From assembly GCF_002234675.1 (NCBI RefSeq), contig NC_019876.2, positions 25,677,250-25,741,249 on the forward strand: 64,000 bases of DNA. Reading direction: 5' to 3'. Position numbers and translations under genes: made by a program. The stretch comes from Oryzias latipes (Eukaryota; Chordata; Actinopteri; Beloniformes; Adrianichthyidae). Positions within the stretch are counted from its first letter, which is position 1. Every line of letters starts with the position of its first letter. The notes under the pieces are model-generated. The model worked only from the letters and a program-made list of their open reading frames with translations, ran no database searches and had not been told where the DNA came from. This document shows positions 21,173-53,500 of the stretch, piece after piece.

Positions 21173-22071
21173 TTTAGGCTGCCTGTCCTATAATAACCTG
21201 CGCCACTGTGCAGTTTATTAAATAAATAAAGTGCTGTCATTTTATTTTTTGTAGTATTTTCTGTGTAAACACGAGACCTCTCTGAGGTCCACCTGACATT
21301 TGTACCTGGACTGAAACTTGACCTGAAAGCTGTTGTTGGAATGTTAGAACAACCAGCCAATGAGAGAGCAGGACATTGAATTTGCCCTTCATTTTGTTTA
21401 GTTTTCTAGTTCTTTCAATGCTTGTAATGTTCTGTTTTCAGGTTTGGAGCCCCCTGTCACCGTCTCACCTGGATTCATTTGCTAGTTACCCACAGCTGTC
21501 CTCATTGAAGTTGCTCATCCTCAGTGAATATAAGAATCAGGTTTTTAGTTCATCTGTGTTTGTTGGCTTTTTTATTCTCCTTTTGTTTCAAAGTTTGTTC
21601 TTGTTTAAGTTCATTTATTACATCTCTGAGTTTCTTCCCTAAGCCTGATCTCCTGCCTTTTAAATGTTTACCCTCCAGTTCCCGACAGATGAGACGGATC
21701 TGTGGAGCAGTTGGACTCATTAGCTCAAGATCCCAGAAAATGCTGATCTTCCTCATCATCCTGTCATGAATATCATGTAACTTTAATAAAGGAAATGAAC
21801 AAAAAAAAGCCTGACAGTAAATAAGTCATGTTTTATTCATTTTACAGCTTCTTTGGTTCTTTTTTCCCCCTTTTTTTGTAAATGTAGTGTCCCTAATTGA
21901 CCACCAGAGGTCAACAAAGCTCCATTAATGAGGCCTTTTTAGGAGGAAACGGTCAAGAGAATCTCAGGAATATTTTCAATAGATTTATGAAAGTTCAGAA
22001 AAATAATAATTTCATAGATTCAAGGCTTACTGTTTAATTGATTTACCCCAATCTGGATAAAATACAGGGTT
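21173..22071. other. Repeat-like intergenic sequence, no gene recognised
   Basis: AT-rich DNA. The part at about 21380-21640, with T-rich and Cys/Leu-rich frames, resembles 3' UTR or LTR sequence of fish retroelements but has no confirmable ends. Confidence 0.35.
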
Positions 22072-22185
22072 GTGTCAGGAAGGGCATCTGGTGTGAAAAT
22101 CTCTGCCAAACCCAAAGTGTGGATCAGTGAAAGCGGTTAAACTGTGGTGACCACTGATGGTATATGCCGAAAGGTGAACAAACGT
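22072..22185 (+). mobile_element. SINE/RTE-type 3' tail fragment
   Basis: TGTGTCAGGAAGGGCATCTG followed by TCTGCCAAACC and ACTGTGGTGACCACTGATGG matches the tail of the SINE at 20021-20237 with several substitutions, so it is an older copy. Confidence 0.7.
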
Positions 22186-22871
22186 GTTTAGTTTTACATA
22201 AATTGGGGATCCAGCTCATACAAAACGTCAAAAACAGAATTTCAGAAAAATTGAAATCTCTAGAGAAATAATAATTTATTACTAACTTACTATAAAAAGA
22301 TAAAGACAGAGATTCTGATCACATCAAACTAATCCAAATAAAGTCTTTTCAAAATGATTTGCCCATCTTTAATGGTCTCGGAAGGGTCCAGGTCCTGCTG
22401 GACCTCCATCCAGATCGTCAGCAGAAGGAACCCTGGAGTCCTCTAGAACATTCTGCTGGATCGTTGCAGTGATTTTGGATTGAAGAAAGCAGAGTTTACC
22501 AACACCAGTGCTGGACATTGTAGCCCAAATCATGACCTACTGGAGATTTCCCTCTGGACCTCCAGCAGCTTGGGTTCTGCTCCTCACCAGTCTTTTGATA
22601 ATCCGCTGAAGTCGTCTCTTTTGCTGGTGCGTCTTCTTCTGCTACATGTTACCCTTCTGTTAGACTTTCTGTGGATCTGCTTGGATTTGACGCTCTGTGA
22701 ACAGCCAGCCTCCTTAGCGAGGAACTTTTGACGCTCTCCCATACCGATGGTCTTCTGGATAGTCAGTATAGTAATTCCCATACTGAACCAAACGGAGACA
22801 ATTACCTCTGACTTGGTGCTTTGAGTTGGATTTTATGAGCTGGAACTGCAATTTATGTAAAAATGAACTAA
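22186..22871. mobile_element. Non-autonomous DNA transposon with 38-bp inverted repeats
   Basis: The left end (22186-22222, GTTTAGTTTTACATAAATTG then CCAGCTCATA) and the right end (22834-22871) are imperfect inverted complements over about 38 bases. The interior (about 600 bp) has no convincing ORF. The superfamily is not recognised and no clear target duplication was found. Confidence 0.6.
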
Positions 22872-23507
22872 TACTTGAAATCAATTAAACCTTGAATCTA
22901 TATTTCTATGTAATATAGACTGCATTTTCCATGATATTGTAATTTTTTTGTATTTCAAAACCAGCAGATCTAGGCTGAATTCTGTCGACAGTTGTTGAAC
23001 CAGTGTGTTTTTGTTTTGTTTTCGGGAGTTTCAACTGTTTTTCTGTGTGCATTTTATCCTTTCCAAACACAATAAAACCTGTGAAACTTTCTTTTTCTTC
23101 AATTCAAACAAAAAAACTTTGCAGTGAGGAGGATGCACTTTACTCATTAGCATGAAAATGCTGCCCCCTTGTGGTGAAAACCTGCACGTTAAAAAAATGC
23201 AGGAATGCACAATCCTGTTTTCTTTCTATTGTGTTGATCTGTTTTGCAGCCTTTCAAAGCCCAATGCACAGTCTTTCTTTAAATCAGGTCTGCAGCTTCT
23301 TTTTCATTCATGCTACATTTGTTTATGTCTTTAGTTTGGCATTATATCACATTTAGACATTTCCCAGTTTCACAACTAATTCTGTTCTGATTTTGAACTT
23401 TTTTTTGTAAGTTTTTGGACACAAATTTCCAAATCCTCCCATTATTCTGTTGCTGCTGTTTATCTTTCAGCACATCCCTTCACCATGTTTGGCACAGCTG
23501 GCTTTGA

Positions 23508-23665
23508 GGGTGGCCGTGGTGCAGCGGCAGGGCGACCAACCTCCAATCAGAAGATCACAGGCTTGGTTCCCGCTTTGCCTGCCCTAATATCAAAGTGTCC
23601 ATGGGCAAGGGAAAACAAATCCATTCCATAATTTCCTTTGGGATTTAATCTGCACAACGGACAGA
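23508..23665 (+). mobile_element. tRNA-derived SINE
   Basis: GGCCGTGGTGCAGCGGCAGG contains an A-box-like TGGTGCAGCGG, and GGCTTGGTTCCCGC a B-box-like element. The tail contains GTGTCCATGGGCAAGG, a word common in fish SINE tails. It lies about 320 bases downstream of the sh3tc1 stop codon (minus-strand sense). Confidence 0.7.
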
Positions 23666-23982
23666 GCAACCGTCTAAACCCAGAACAAAACTGTATATTT
23701 TTCCTGAAGAGGTTAAACAATATAACAAAGGGAACTTGGATGCAGCTTCATTGTCGTTTCTATTAAATAAGATCATCCTCCTGTTAGTCAAAGGAGCGTA
23801 AAACATTACAGAAATGCAGAAAGGAAAAATAACATCAGTGAATCAAACTTTAAAACACTTGAAGTTCTCAGAGAATGTTCAATCCTTAGACAAACATCTT
23901 CTTCATAGCTATTATCAAGTGTACGTTTCTCTTAAAGTGATTGTCTAAAAGTCTAATGACTCGAGTTTCCTTTTAGTCACAG

Positions 23983-44395
<20,413 letters not shown>

Positions 44396-44572
44396 GTCCT
44401 CCTCACCGCAGTGTCACCGCTCGCTCGTGACCACGGAGACCTGGCTGCGCGCGGGGCGCGCGCGGCGCCGTTCCAGCGCGTGGGGCGCGCGTGGCCGCCT
44501 CTCCTTTCGCAATAAAAAAGGTTCCAAGGCGTTATTGCAGCAACCGAACCGAACTAATTCAACATGACCAAA

Positions 44573-45540
44573 AAAATCCCATTTATTTATGAATAATTAC
44601 ACAAAAATACATTTAAAATCTTAATTTAACGTTTTCAAACGTATTTTTCAAACTTTGATTCATGCATCGTGATGCAGAAGGAAGAGTCCGTGATGATGAT
44701 AATGATGATGAAGATAAAGTGGTTTCATTCTAAAGCATCTATACTTTTCGGTCTACTTGTCACTGACAGCTCATGAACCCTTTTGGTCAGTTTTTGAAGT
44801 CTTTCCCGCCTCTTCCGTCCTCAGGATGTTCAAAGTTTTTGTTTTGCATCTGAGTCCAACTTCAAGTGATTGAGTTAATAATCATTAAGTTAAAAAATGA
44901 TGCTTCCATCTTTGAAACACAAAGTCATAAAAGGGAGCTGCAGAACTTGTTTTCTGTGGGTTCTGTCACTTGAATGAACAACAGAACACACAGACAGGAA
45001 ACAGCAGGACACACAAAAAGTCAGTTTGCACAGATGGAGCTCAGGTCAGTTCATGTTCCAGAGTTTGAGCGGCCCCCTCAAACCCCGCAGGAACCCACTC
45101 AGCATTTCCTTTCCTCTGCTCAGTTCCTCTGTCATTCTGCTGCTCTTTTTCCTCCGGAGCAGCTCCAATGACTTTAAGACCCCTGCAAACATTACAATCA
45201 CAGAATCATGCGGCCTTTAGGAGATCTGGGCAAACTCCCTGCCTCATCAGGTTCTCCTTTACTGCACACAGTCAGCTGATGTGGTTGTACAAAAATTGAG
45301 ACCTTTACCCCCCACACTATTCATCTCAGCATGGGCAGAACTGGTTTCCTCGGGTGAGCTGCATGTCAGGGCTGAGAGTGCTGCTGTATTTTTATGAAGG
45401 AAAGGAGTAAAAAAAAAAAACTAAATAAATACATGAAACATAAACAAGATAGATAGAGAGACAAAATAATCAATCAATAAAAATCAAGACCCACTCAGAT
45501 GAGCAATTTTTCTGATGATGGAGGACATAAATAAAAATAA
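44573..45540. other. Upstream flank of sh3tc1, no gene recognised
   Basis: AT-rich DNA with a GATGATGAT cluster near 44693-44712 and a poly-A/AATCAATAAA stretch near 45410-45480. Short frames at 44974-45220 have no recognisable domain. Confidence 0.45.
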
Positions 45541-45789
45541 ACCTAAAATTGCATTTCTGAGTTTGTTTTATTCAAATCATTGTGACTCAGGAGAAGAAGA
45601 AAAGGATGCTGTTTGAAACAGCTTGTAGCTGTGACGTAGAAACTACAACAGCAGCCCAAAAGCTCCCTGTTCCGCTCCATTCTGATGCATCCACTGTCAG
45701 ACAGATAGATCCATGAATGTCTTTGTTTTACTGGTCCGAGCTGGAATCTGGATCTAAACTGTACGGCATTTTGGTTGCACCGGTTAACG

Positions 45790-45960
45790 TCAGGTTGGGG
45801 TTGTGAGGGGCTGTAAGCTAGCGGGAAAATGGGTAAACAGATATGGGTGACGGGAAGAGGGGGCAGGTTTACAGCGTCACAACAGTCCCACCCACAACTT
45901 AGAGGTAAATTTCTGTTGTTGTTTTTTTTTAAATGTTGCCTAAAATCGGCATAATTAAAA
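45790..45960 (+). repeat. Interspersed repeat family D, copy 1
   Basis: GTGAGGGGCTGTAAGCTAGC, then AGGCAGG-like, GTCC-like and TTGCCTAAAATCGGC segments, in the same order as the copy at 51560-51722. Confidence 0.55.
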
Positions 45961-46940
45961 TAAAAAAAACCACAGGGAAAACTTTTACAATCAAAAGATA
46001 AAAAAATCCAAATCACACACCAAAGATCAAAAGATGGTTGGAGGACTTTTAAAATTCCTTTGAGAGACTTGGAAGATCAAACTTTGACAAAAAGTCACCA
46101 TGACAGATGGAAAATAAAAAATGTCAACATTTTTACATAAAAACTGATGATTTCTTTTAAAAAAGAGGATGCACTACAGAATATTAATATAAAAAAAATG
46201 TAAAACGTAATGCATGAATAAACTCCTAAACTACATAGATGGGCCAAAACATGGCTGAATGGCCAAAATATGATCTTTAATGTTTTTTTGTTTCGTTTTT
46301 TTTTGGTTTGCAGCCCACTGCTTTGAATCTCCATGTTGTGGTTCTGAAAAGGGAATTCTGGCAGAATTTCAGCAGAAGTCAGAAACAAGGTTGGCAGTAA
46401 CTGAAGGGTAAGCTAAAAATAATGAGAAACACGAGTTTGAGTCCAAAGTCTTTTGTTTTTGCTTCATTAATGTTTAACAAGAGCGGCTCAGCAAATTACA
46501 AAGGATCACAAAAATGTGAAACGTTGATCGTAAATTTTATAATCCGGTGTGAAAATGTTTCCAATCGTTTAAAATGCTCCATGTAACTGAAATTATGATT
46601 AGTGAGAATTGAGGATCACTGCATGTTTGATTCTTTTGCAAATGACACAGATGTTTCCTGTTTCTCTAAAGCTGGTTAACATTATAAAAAATACAACAGC
46701 TGCTATTCGGGAGTTGTAAAGGCCTTCATTTAATCTCACATTTTCTTCAAGCCTGTCAAAAAAACAACTGTTTTAAGTAAAGGAAGGACATCTTTGAAGA
46801 GCCTTGGACAGGATTTAGTGCACATTGTAGCCCTGACATGTTTCTTTCTGTCAAGTTCTAAGTGGGAATCTGTAACCTGTGGCTCTGGAGTCACATGCGG
46901 ATCTTTTATCCCTTTTTTGTTGCCCTTTGACTTTGAAAAA
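45961..46940. other. AT-rich intergenic sequence, no gene recognised
   Basis: No coding block, repeat boundary or motif could be supported here. Confidence 0.45.
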
Positions 46941-46944
46941 CATT

Positions 46945-47215
46945 GTTAACATTCATTCATTCATCTTCTAAACCCGATTTCTCCTTTTTGGGGTCACGGG
47001 GCTGCCAGAGCCTATCCCGGTCACTCATGGGTGAAGGCAGGTGACACCCTGGACAGGTCACCAGTCTATCACATGGCCACAATCACACACCTATGCACAC
47101 TCACACTCTAGAGACAATTTAGACTAACCAATTGACCTATAAAGCATGTTTTTGGACGGTGGGAGGAAGCCGGATTCCCCTGAGAAAACCCACGCATGCA
47201 CGGGGAGAACATGTG
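46945..47215 (+). repeat. Widespread teleost interspersed repeat
   Basis: It contains ATTCATTCATCTTCTAAACC, GGGGTCACGGGGCTGCCAGA, CACCCTGGACAGGTCACCAG and CACGCATGCACGGGGAGAAC. These words form a very common repeat in fish genomes, probably the 3' part of a LINE. No ORF. Confidence 0.7.
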
Positions 47216-47959
47216 AGGGTTTGCTAACAGTTTGAATAAATGTTGTTTTTGTAATTCTGGTTAACTGTTTTGTAAATAAAGTTTTGTCAATTATTTGGGA
47301 TTTTTAACAGGTCAGATAACTGAGCCAAAATGATGCAAACAGGGCTGATCTACTGTCAGAATGGTTTATTGTTAGAAGAAGTTTAAAGCTTTTCTTATCT
47401 TCAGCTGCACAACCGCTTTAGTTGTATTTAATTGCAGTTACGTAACAGTTGTTGTTTTTTTAACTGAATTCTACACCAATGATGTCATGTATATATTTGA
47501 TGATTGACGGAGAAAAAGTAGGAAGGCACACCAACAGTCATAATGATAGAAATACTATTTTTCATTGAAGAAAACCTGCATGTGCTTCTGTCAAAAGAAA
47601 AACTAGTTAACATTTTTGTATATAGAAACATATCACTATTCTAATGCAAACATTGTAATTTTTAAAAGCTTCATTTTATAAATGAATGGCTCACTGGCCA
47701 CAACAGCAAGTAAATTGTATTTTTCTGAGCTGTGAGGCTTTGCGGCTGTCGCAGAGCTTTGGTCCGTGAGAAACTAACACAAATGTCTCTTAGTGTTAAC
47801 GGTTCAAGACTCCTGTTGCAGGTAAGTAACGCAGTGGACTTTTAAGCATGTCTGTCAGGGGTCTATACTGCTGCATTGACACCCGATATGAACGTTTTAG
47901 TCACAGAAATTGGAGCAGGCATATGGAATTAGAAGAACTAAGTGACTTAAGTTTGTTCA

Positions 47960-48057
47960 TGTTGAACATTCCTCATTTCAGATTCAATCATGGTGTGCCA
48001 CAGGGCGCTAAGCTTGGTGCTCCATGTTTTACTTTTATATATGACCAAGCAAACTAT
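47960..48057 (+). pseudogene. Small LINE RT motif fragment
   Basis: FNHGVPQGAKLGAPCFTFIY resembles the GVPQGSVLGPLLFTLY block of LINE reverse transcriptases. It is isolated and short. Confidence 0.4.
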
Positions 48058-48359
48058 TAAAATGGCAAAATCTCAATGACCTTGTGACTTTAGAATGGTG
48101 ACAATGACGGGGCAAAAATGCATGTTTCAAACAGATTTATTTTTGTTATCAATATTAAAACAGCAGTTCTTTTAGGTGTGGTGCTATTACTAATGGAAAG
48201 CAGTTGCTACAAGTGTCTTTGAAATCCCAGACGAGCCGGCGTGCACATGCAAAGACGAAGCACAAAATTTGGAGGGGCTCATTAAATAATATTGGTTATT
48301 TTTTAAATGTTTAAATAATCTTATATTGATAAATTCTTTATCCTTTGTCAATTTTTGTC

Positions 48360-48700
48360 AATGTTGGCAGAGAGTTTTTACGCTGGACGCCCATTCTGAC
48401 ACAAGCCAGTATTTTCAAGATACAGCGAGACCCAGATAGGCAGCAGCGCAAAGGTTCTTGCCGAAAAGGGGCCGAGGGGTGGGACGTTGGCGCCAGTGTT
48501 CGGCAGCGGAGCCGCCATCAGTGTGTGAATGGGTCTGTGTGTGTAAAGTGCTTTGGGCCTTTGAGGAAGGTAGAAAGCGCTAAACAAGTATACGCTATTT
48601 ACCATTTAAAGACACAAGCTAGATTTTAGCTGGGAACTACCAACCCAGCTTTCCTGCTTGCCAGTCCCGCAACCAGCCAACTGAGCCATCCAGCCTTTAC
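48360..48700 (-). mobile_element. Inverted SINE with a second SINE tail nested inside
   Basis: The right part (48660-48697) ends AACCAGCCAACTGAGCCATC, the complement of an A-box head. The left part (48364-48390, GGCAGAGAGTTTTTACGCTG) matches the tail of the inverted SINE at 52365. Between them, 48425-48605 reads as a plus-strand SINE body and tail (AGTGCTTTGGGCCTTTGAGG). Confidence 0.55.
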
Positions 48701-48749
48701 ATTCTTAACTTTAGTCAATAATTATACTAATATTGACGATTGATTGTAT

Positions 48750-48870
48750 AAGAACTGGACTGAGTTGCCCCTCCCCCCTCGTGTTCCAAACAGGAAGTAC
48801 TTACTAGCACCAAGAAGCCAAAATCTTAAAAACTTTAAAACAGCTATGAATTAGTCATTCTATATGTCAG
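48750..48870 (+). repeat. Interspersed repeat family C, copy 2
   Basis: AACTGGACTGAGTTGCCCCT, AACAGGAAGTACTTACTAGC and AAGAAGCCAAAATC match the family at 41958. Confidence 0.6.
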
Positions 48871-49689
48871 AATAACCATTTTTGCACTGATACTTTTAAT
48901 GTACAGTATCAGACATTTGATAAGACTCCAGAAGCCCCAGACATTTGAGCCTTTGACTCGTGTAACAAAGTGGCATTTGTTACTTGTGTGTGTCAACTTG
49001 TGTCCACCTGATTTTAGCTGTTTTTCTGCTCACCTAATTCCTCACCAGGGCATGTTTGAACAAATGTTTGTTAAGCTGCTTGGCAGCCATTTTGAATGTT
49101 CAGCTGAAACCAATTTGAAAGGGGTGTTTAGCTGTTAACCCCCGCATCCCTTCGGTAATGGTTTGAACCAATTGGCGCCAGCCTATAGAAGCTCAGGTGT
49201 TTGCTCCGTAAGGACAAGGTGGATGGAGTTTGTATTGAGAATCTGTTGGACTGTGAAAAATAAAACTGTTAACTCCATACAAACCAAGATCCAGACTGGT
49301 CACTTTAGCACAGCCGCTTCTGCTATTTTGTCACACTCTGTCTTTTCCAGTAGACATTGTTATCCACGTGACACCATCAGTCGGCTGTCCTCTGGATGCC
49401 GTCCCCTCTTGTCTTTCTAAACAATGTTTCACCACCATAGATAGGGCAGTCGATCCTCACCATTATTAACACCAGTCTGTTGAAGGGTGAGGTACCTGCA
49501 AGTTTCAAACATGTTGTTGTTAAACCCCTAAACCCATTGCCACTGACTGAGCAATCGGCACTGATCTTCACTGTCCATTTTTTTAAAAACTTCTTAAACC
49601 CCATTTTCATCATCAGGCATTTGACACTGTGAAAAAAAAGTGATAAAGAATTGAGGAGAGGACAAGTAAATCAGAATAGAGGACAGAAT

Positions 49690-49900
49690 TCCAGTGCACC
49701 ATACCTTTCCCAGCTTCTAACTTCTAGCAACCAACTAGCAACTTCAACATGTGTTAAAGTGTCTTTGAGCAAGACACTAAACGCTCTTAGTGGTTGAGGC
49801 TGGCTGTAGGCAGTGGAGCTGCCATCATTGTATGAATGTGTGATGGGACTTTGGACCGTCAAACAAGAAATAAAAGTGCTAAATACCAATTAATGTCCAG
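49690..49900 (+). mobile_element. SINE body and tail
   Basis: AAAGTGTCTTTGAGCAAGAC, GCAGTGGAGCTGCCATCATT and AAAAGTGCTAAATACCAATT form the order seen in fish SINEs of the type at 43370 and 48425. Confidence 0.6.
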
Positions 49901-50239
49901 GGATAAACACTGAAGAAATATTGTATTTTTTAGTTCTCTTCTTTAGCCGCCTGTCATAAAAACCTTCTAGTTACTTCTATTTTAAAAGTCTGGAGGATTC
50001 CTGGTTATTCTTTAATTAAAATTAAGAAAGGGATATAGTAATTTATAATGAAGACACCTTTTAACAGATGAATGAACATGCAAATATTTGTACCTAAAGT
50101 TTATATTTCAAATTTAAAGACATTAATGGACTCACGACTGACATTTTGTTCTTTGTCTTTCCCATCAGTTAGGGGGGATGGGAGGTGTGGAAAGAGGTAG
50201 GGGGTTGTGTAGGTACAGGGAGGGGGGGAGCTTTTTAAA

Positions 50240-50390
50240 AATTGTTTTGTTTTTGTGTTTATTTTAATTTTCATGCTTGTTTTTATATTATTTATTTTGT
50301 TTTGTTTTAATGTAAAGCACTTTGTGTTAGACTTTTATGTTAAAAGAGCTTTATAAATAAAGTTCGATTTGATTTGATTTGGGAGATGCC
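50240..50390 (+). mobile_element. LINE/SINE 3' tail with GATTT repeat
   Basis: AAAGCACTTTGTGTTAGACT, AAAGAGCTTTATAAATAAAG and (GATTT)n end this block about 130 bases before the start codon of the second gene. Confidence 0.65.
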
Positions 50391-50394
50391 TTTA

Positions 50395-50519
50395 TTTTGA
50401 AGGCGTTATTACGTCACCTCCGGTCTCTCCTTCCTGCATCAAACAAACATTAGCTCCGCAGCAGCTCCAAGCTAGCCACTCGACCTGTGCGAAAAAACGG
50501 CCGTTGTCCGCCAGCATCA
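50395..50519 (+). promoter_or_regulatory. Likely promoter/5' UTR of the gene starting at 50520
   Basis: GC content and CpG frequency rise sharply here (TTACGTCACCTCCGGTCTCT at about 50409). TTACGTCA is a CRE/ATF-type octamer variant. The gene's ATG has T at -3, a weak start context. Confidence 0.45.
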
Positions 50520-53500
50520 ATGAGCCGCAGAAGGAACCGTGGCTCGGCCGAAGCCGGGCTGTCACCCGAACTCCGCGGTCCCTTCATCGACTTCTCTGGT
50601 TCTACGAGTCGCGGTGACGACGATTTTCTAGAACTGGAGTCCGACGAAGAGCTGCTGTGCTCGGTCAGCGACATCACCGAGCACCTGGGCAGAAACATCA
50701 CGGTGGTTCTGGAGACGGCGCTGTCAGAGATCCGCAAGATGGTCAGCATCCGAATACGAGTCCTGAAAATGGAGCTGCTCGAGAAAACCCAGGAGGTGGA
50801 CGCTTTAAAGGCCAAGTTAGACGCCGTCCAGAGGGACTCTAAAGACGCCCTCCCCGGTTTGACGACGGCCGCGGAGCTGGCCGCGGAGGCCGGCTTCAGG
50901 AAACAACACGACCTCAGCGGCGCATCCAAGCACAACAATAGCGACCCCCGGAGGGTCAAAGCCCCCCTTCCCGGGGTCAAGAAGGAGAATATCGATGCGA
51001 TTTGCGATTATCTGATGAAGGACAAAAACTCAAAGGGCTGCGGTGACTCGGAGGACCAGGTCAGCCACGTGGATCATAAGCCAGAGCCGCATTCGCTCCA
51101 CCTGTGGGCGGACGGCGGGATGAGCAGCTCCGGGCCCCCGCAGGGAGACGCGGAGGCCGCCACGGAGGACATCTTCAGCCTGCTGCCCTCCGGCAGCAAG
51201 AGGATGTACGAGTGCGAGTGGATGGCGCCGATGGATTACTCCTCTGTGCCGAAAGGTGGAGCAAACACAACATAAGGCTTAAGGCTTAAGGCTGCAGGGG
51301 GGGAAATAGTTAGTACGGGGTGACACGTGCCAAAATGGGGTTTCAGGGGTAAGGGATCCACTCCAATGAAAATCATGTCTTTGGAATTTTTAACACATTC
51401 TAGCAGGACACATGAGAAGAAATTTATGATTAAAACTACATTTCTGTATGCAAAGAGTTGGGAATCAGGAGCAGATAGAGAAAAATGCTGCTTAAAAAGA
51501 ATGTAGTTGTTACATAAAAAGCCACAAGTCAGGATCTAAACTGTTTTTTTGTCACACCCCTCATGTGGGTGTGAGGGGCTGTAAGCTAGCGGCAGAGAGT
51601 GTGAACAGATTAAATGAAGGCAGGCTCACTCTGCACCAACGGTCCTATTTTTCTAATATACTCCTGCCGTTCTGCAGAAACTAGAAAACCACAGCTTGCT
51701 TGCGTTTGCCTAAAAACGGCAGTAACCCTTGTGCTATCCTAGGCACTTTAACATTGGTAGTTGGGTCATCTAGACCCACTAGACAGTGCTCTGAACCTTT
51801 ATTCTTCAATGATTTGTGATCTTCACTGGTGTCCATGGATTACATGAAATCTTTCCACCTTTGTCCACCTTTGTCATGGTAGGGAGAACATGTAAATGGA
51901 AGGGTGGGGTCATCTAAGATAGCACAACAGATGACTGGGAACACTGAAAAAGATCAAAAGAGGAATGGACAGCTAGATAGCTCAGTTAAACGCACCTTGG
52001 AACCTGGATTCGATTTCCAGGGGGTGCGATGAACTGCCCAACTATGTGGCCACATGGGGGCCCAAGTCTATTCACGATGTGAACTCATTTGGTCTGTCAG
52101 TGCTGCAATCCATCCATCCCTATGTAAAACCAGAAACTTGCATTTGCATGTTGAAAGGTTTCCTGTACAAGCACTCTGTATGATGTAAATCAAAACAATT
52201 ACAGTCAAGTCCTTATTTGTTTGCCAAGGTAACAAGTGACTAAGACGATGTTTAAAACTTAATAAAACAAGTGCCAAGAGTAATGATTAGAGCATTAGAT
52301 CTTTACTTATAGATGTAATGTTTCATTGGAGCAGTTTTCGTCACATCCCATCAAAACAGGTGGTTTGGCAGAGATTTTTACGCTGGGGAACAGGGAAACC
52401 CAGACTTGGGGCCCCCTTCTGGCTACATAGCCAAGCAGATGCGTGAAGGGTCTTGATCAAGGACCCACACTGGATGAAGGTTATGCGGCCCAGGGGAAAC
52501 GAACCCCGGTTTCCCATGTTCTAGTCCTACACGCAGCCAACTGAGCCATCCAGCTTCCCGCTGATTCACTATTTGAATAAAGAAATACTCAGAAATGCAA
52601 TTTTAAGTGAGCTTTTCTGTATACATGTCCTCCATCATCATAAAAATGATAGAACATGTTAAAAACACCATTTTCATGTGAGTGGGTCTTTACACAACGC
52701 AACACTTGTTATAAAACCCTCAGACAAAAACTGGTTCATCCCCAGGACACAACTCCTAGCTGTAAACGGTCATTGAGTGAATTCTATCTACCCCTTGTGC
52801 TATCTTGTGGGGGCCAGATGACCCCACTCCCAACGTTTACATGCTTTGGTTAACGTCGGGAGTGGGGTCATCTGGCCCCCACAAGATAGCACAGGGGAAA
52901 CTACATCACAAACTATAATGAACGGTACACTGGAGAAACCAATTTGGTACATGGGCATTCTTGAACGTGCATTTAGGCGACAATGAGGTGAGCAGGGAGG
53001 GGCTTCTTCTTTTTCTACTGTTTATTAGCACATGTCCCCCACCCCGGAAGAGGTTTGGTGCTAAATGTTGAAGCGGTACAAATTTGGTGAATCTTGGTCC
53101 AGGCCATTTCTTTCACAGCTCTGTTCCGATATAAGAAAGACTTGCACAAACTGCAATCGATAAGTTCTCCTTCATGGTCAATTTTCAAACGATTGGCACT
53201 TCTGTGAATGAAAAAGGAAGCCATCCAAACATCGTTTCAAAATCCAAGTCCCTGATTGGTCAAAGTTCAGTCTGGTTTAACGTTCTGTGTGCGATTTATG
53301 GCGGTACGTTTTGTACGTAGAGCCTGAAAAAGGTCTTAATGTGCGTAGCTGCACATGTACATGAGATTTTTGAATGCCAATAACGCGCATATATGCATGG
53401 TTTATAGAGTTTTTAGTGGAGGTGGTGTCTTGACCCCGCGTTGGCGGTGTGAACGTAGCTTCAGACATGCATGTTTGGTACACTTCCACCGGACCATTTC

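Noticed and set aside
50450-50980. 176-codon minus-strand frame over the second gene's first exon
   Set aside because: It is a GC-rich antisense shadow; the plus frame has matching splice sites and phase.
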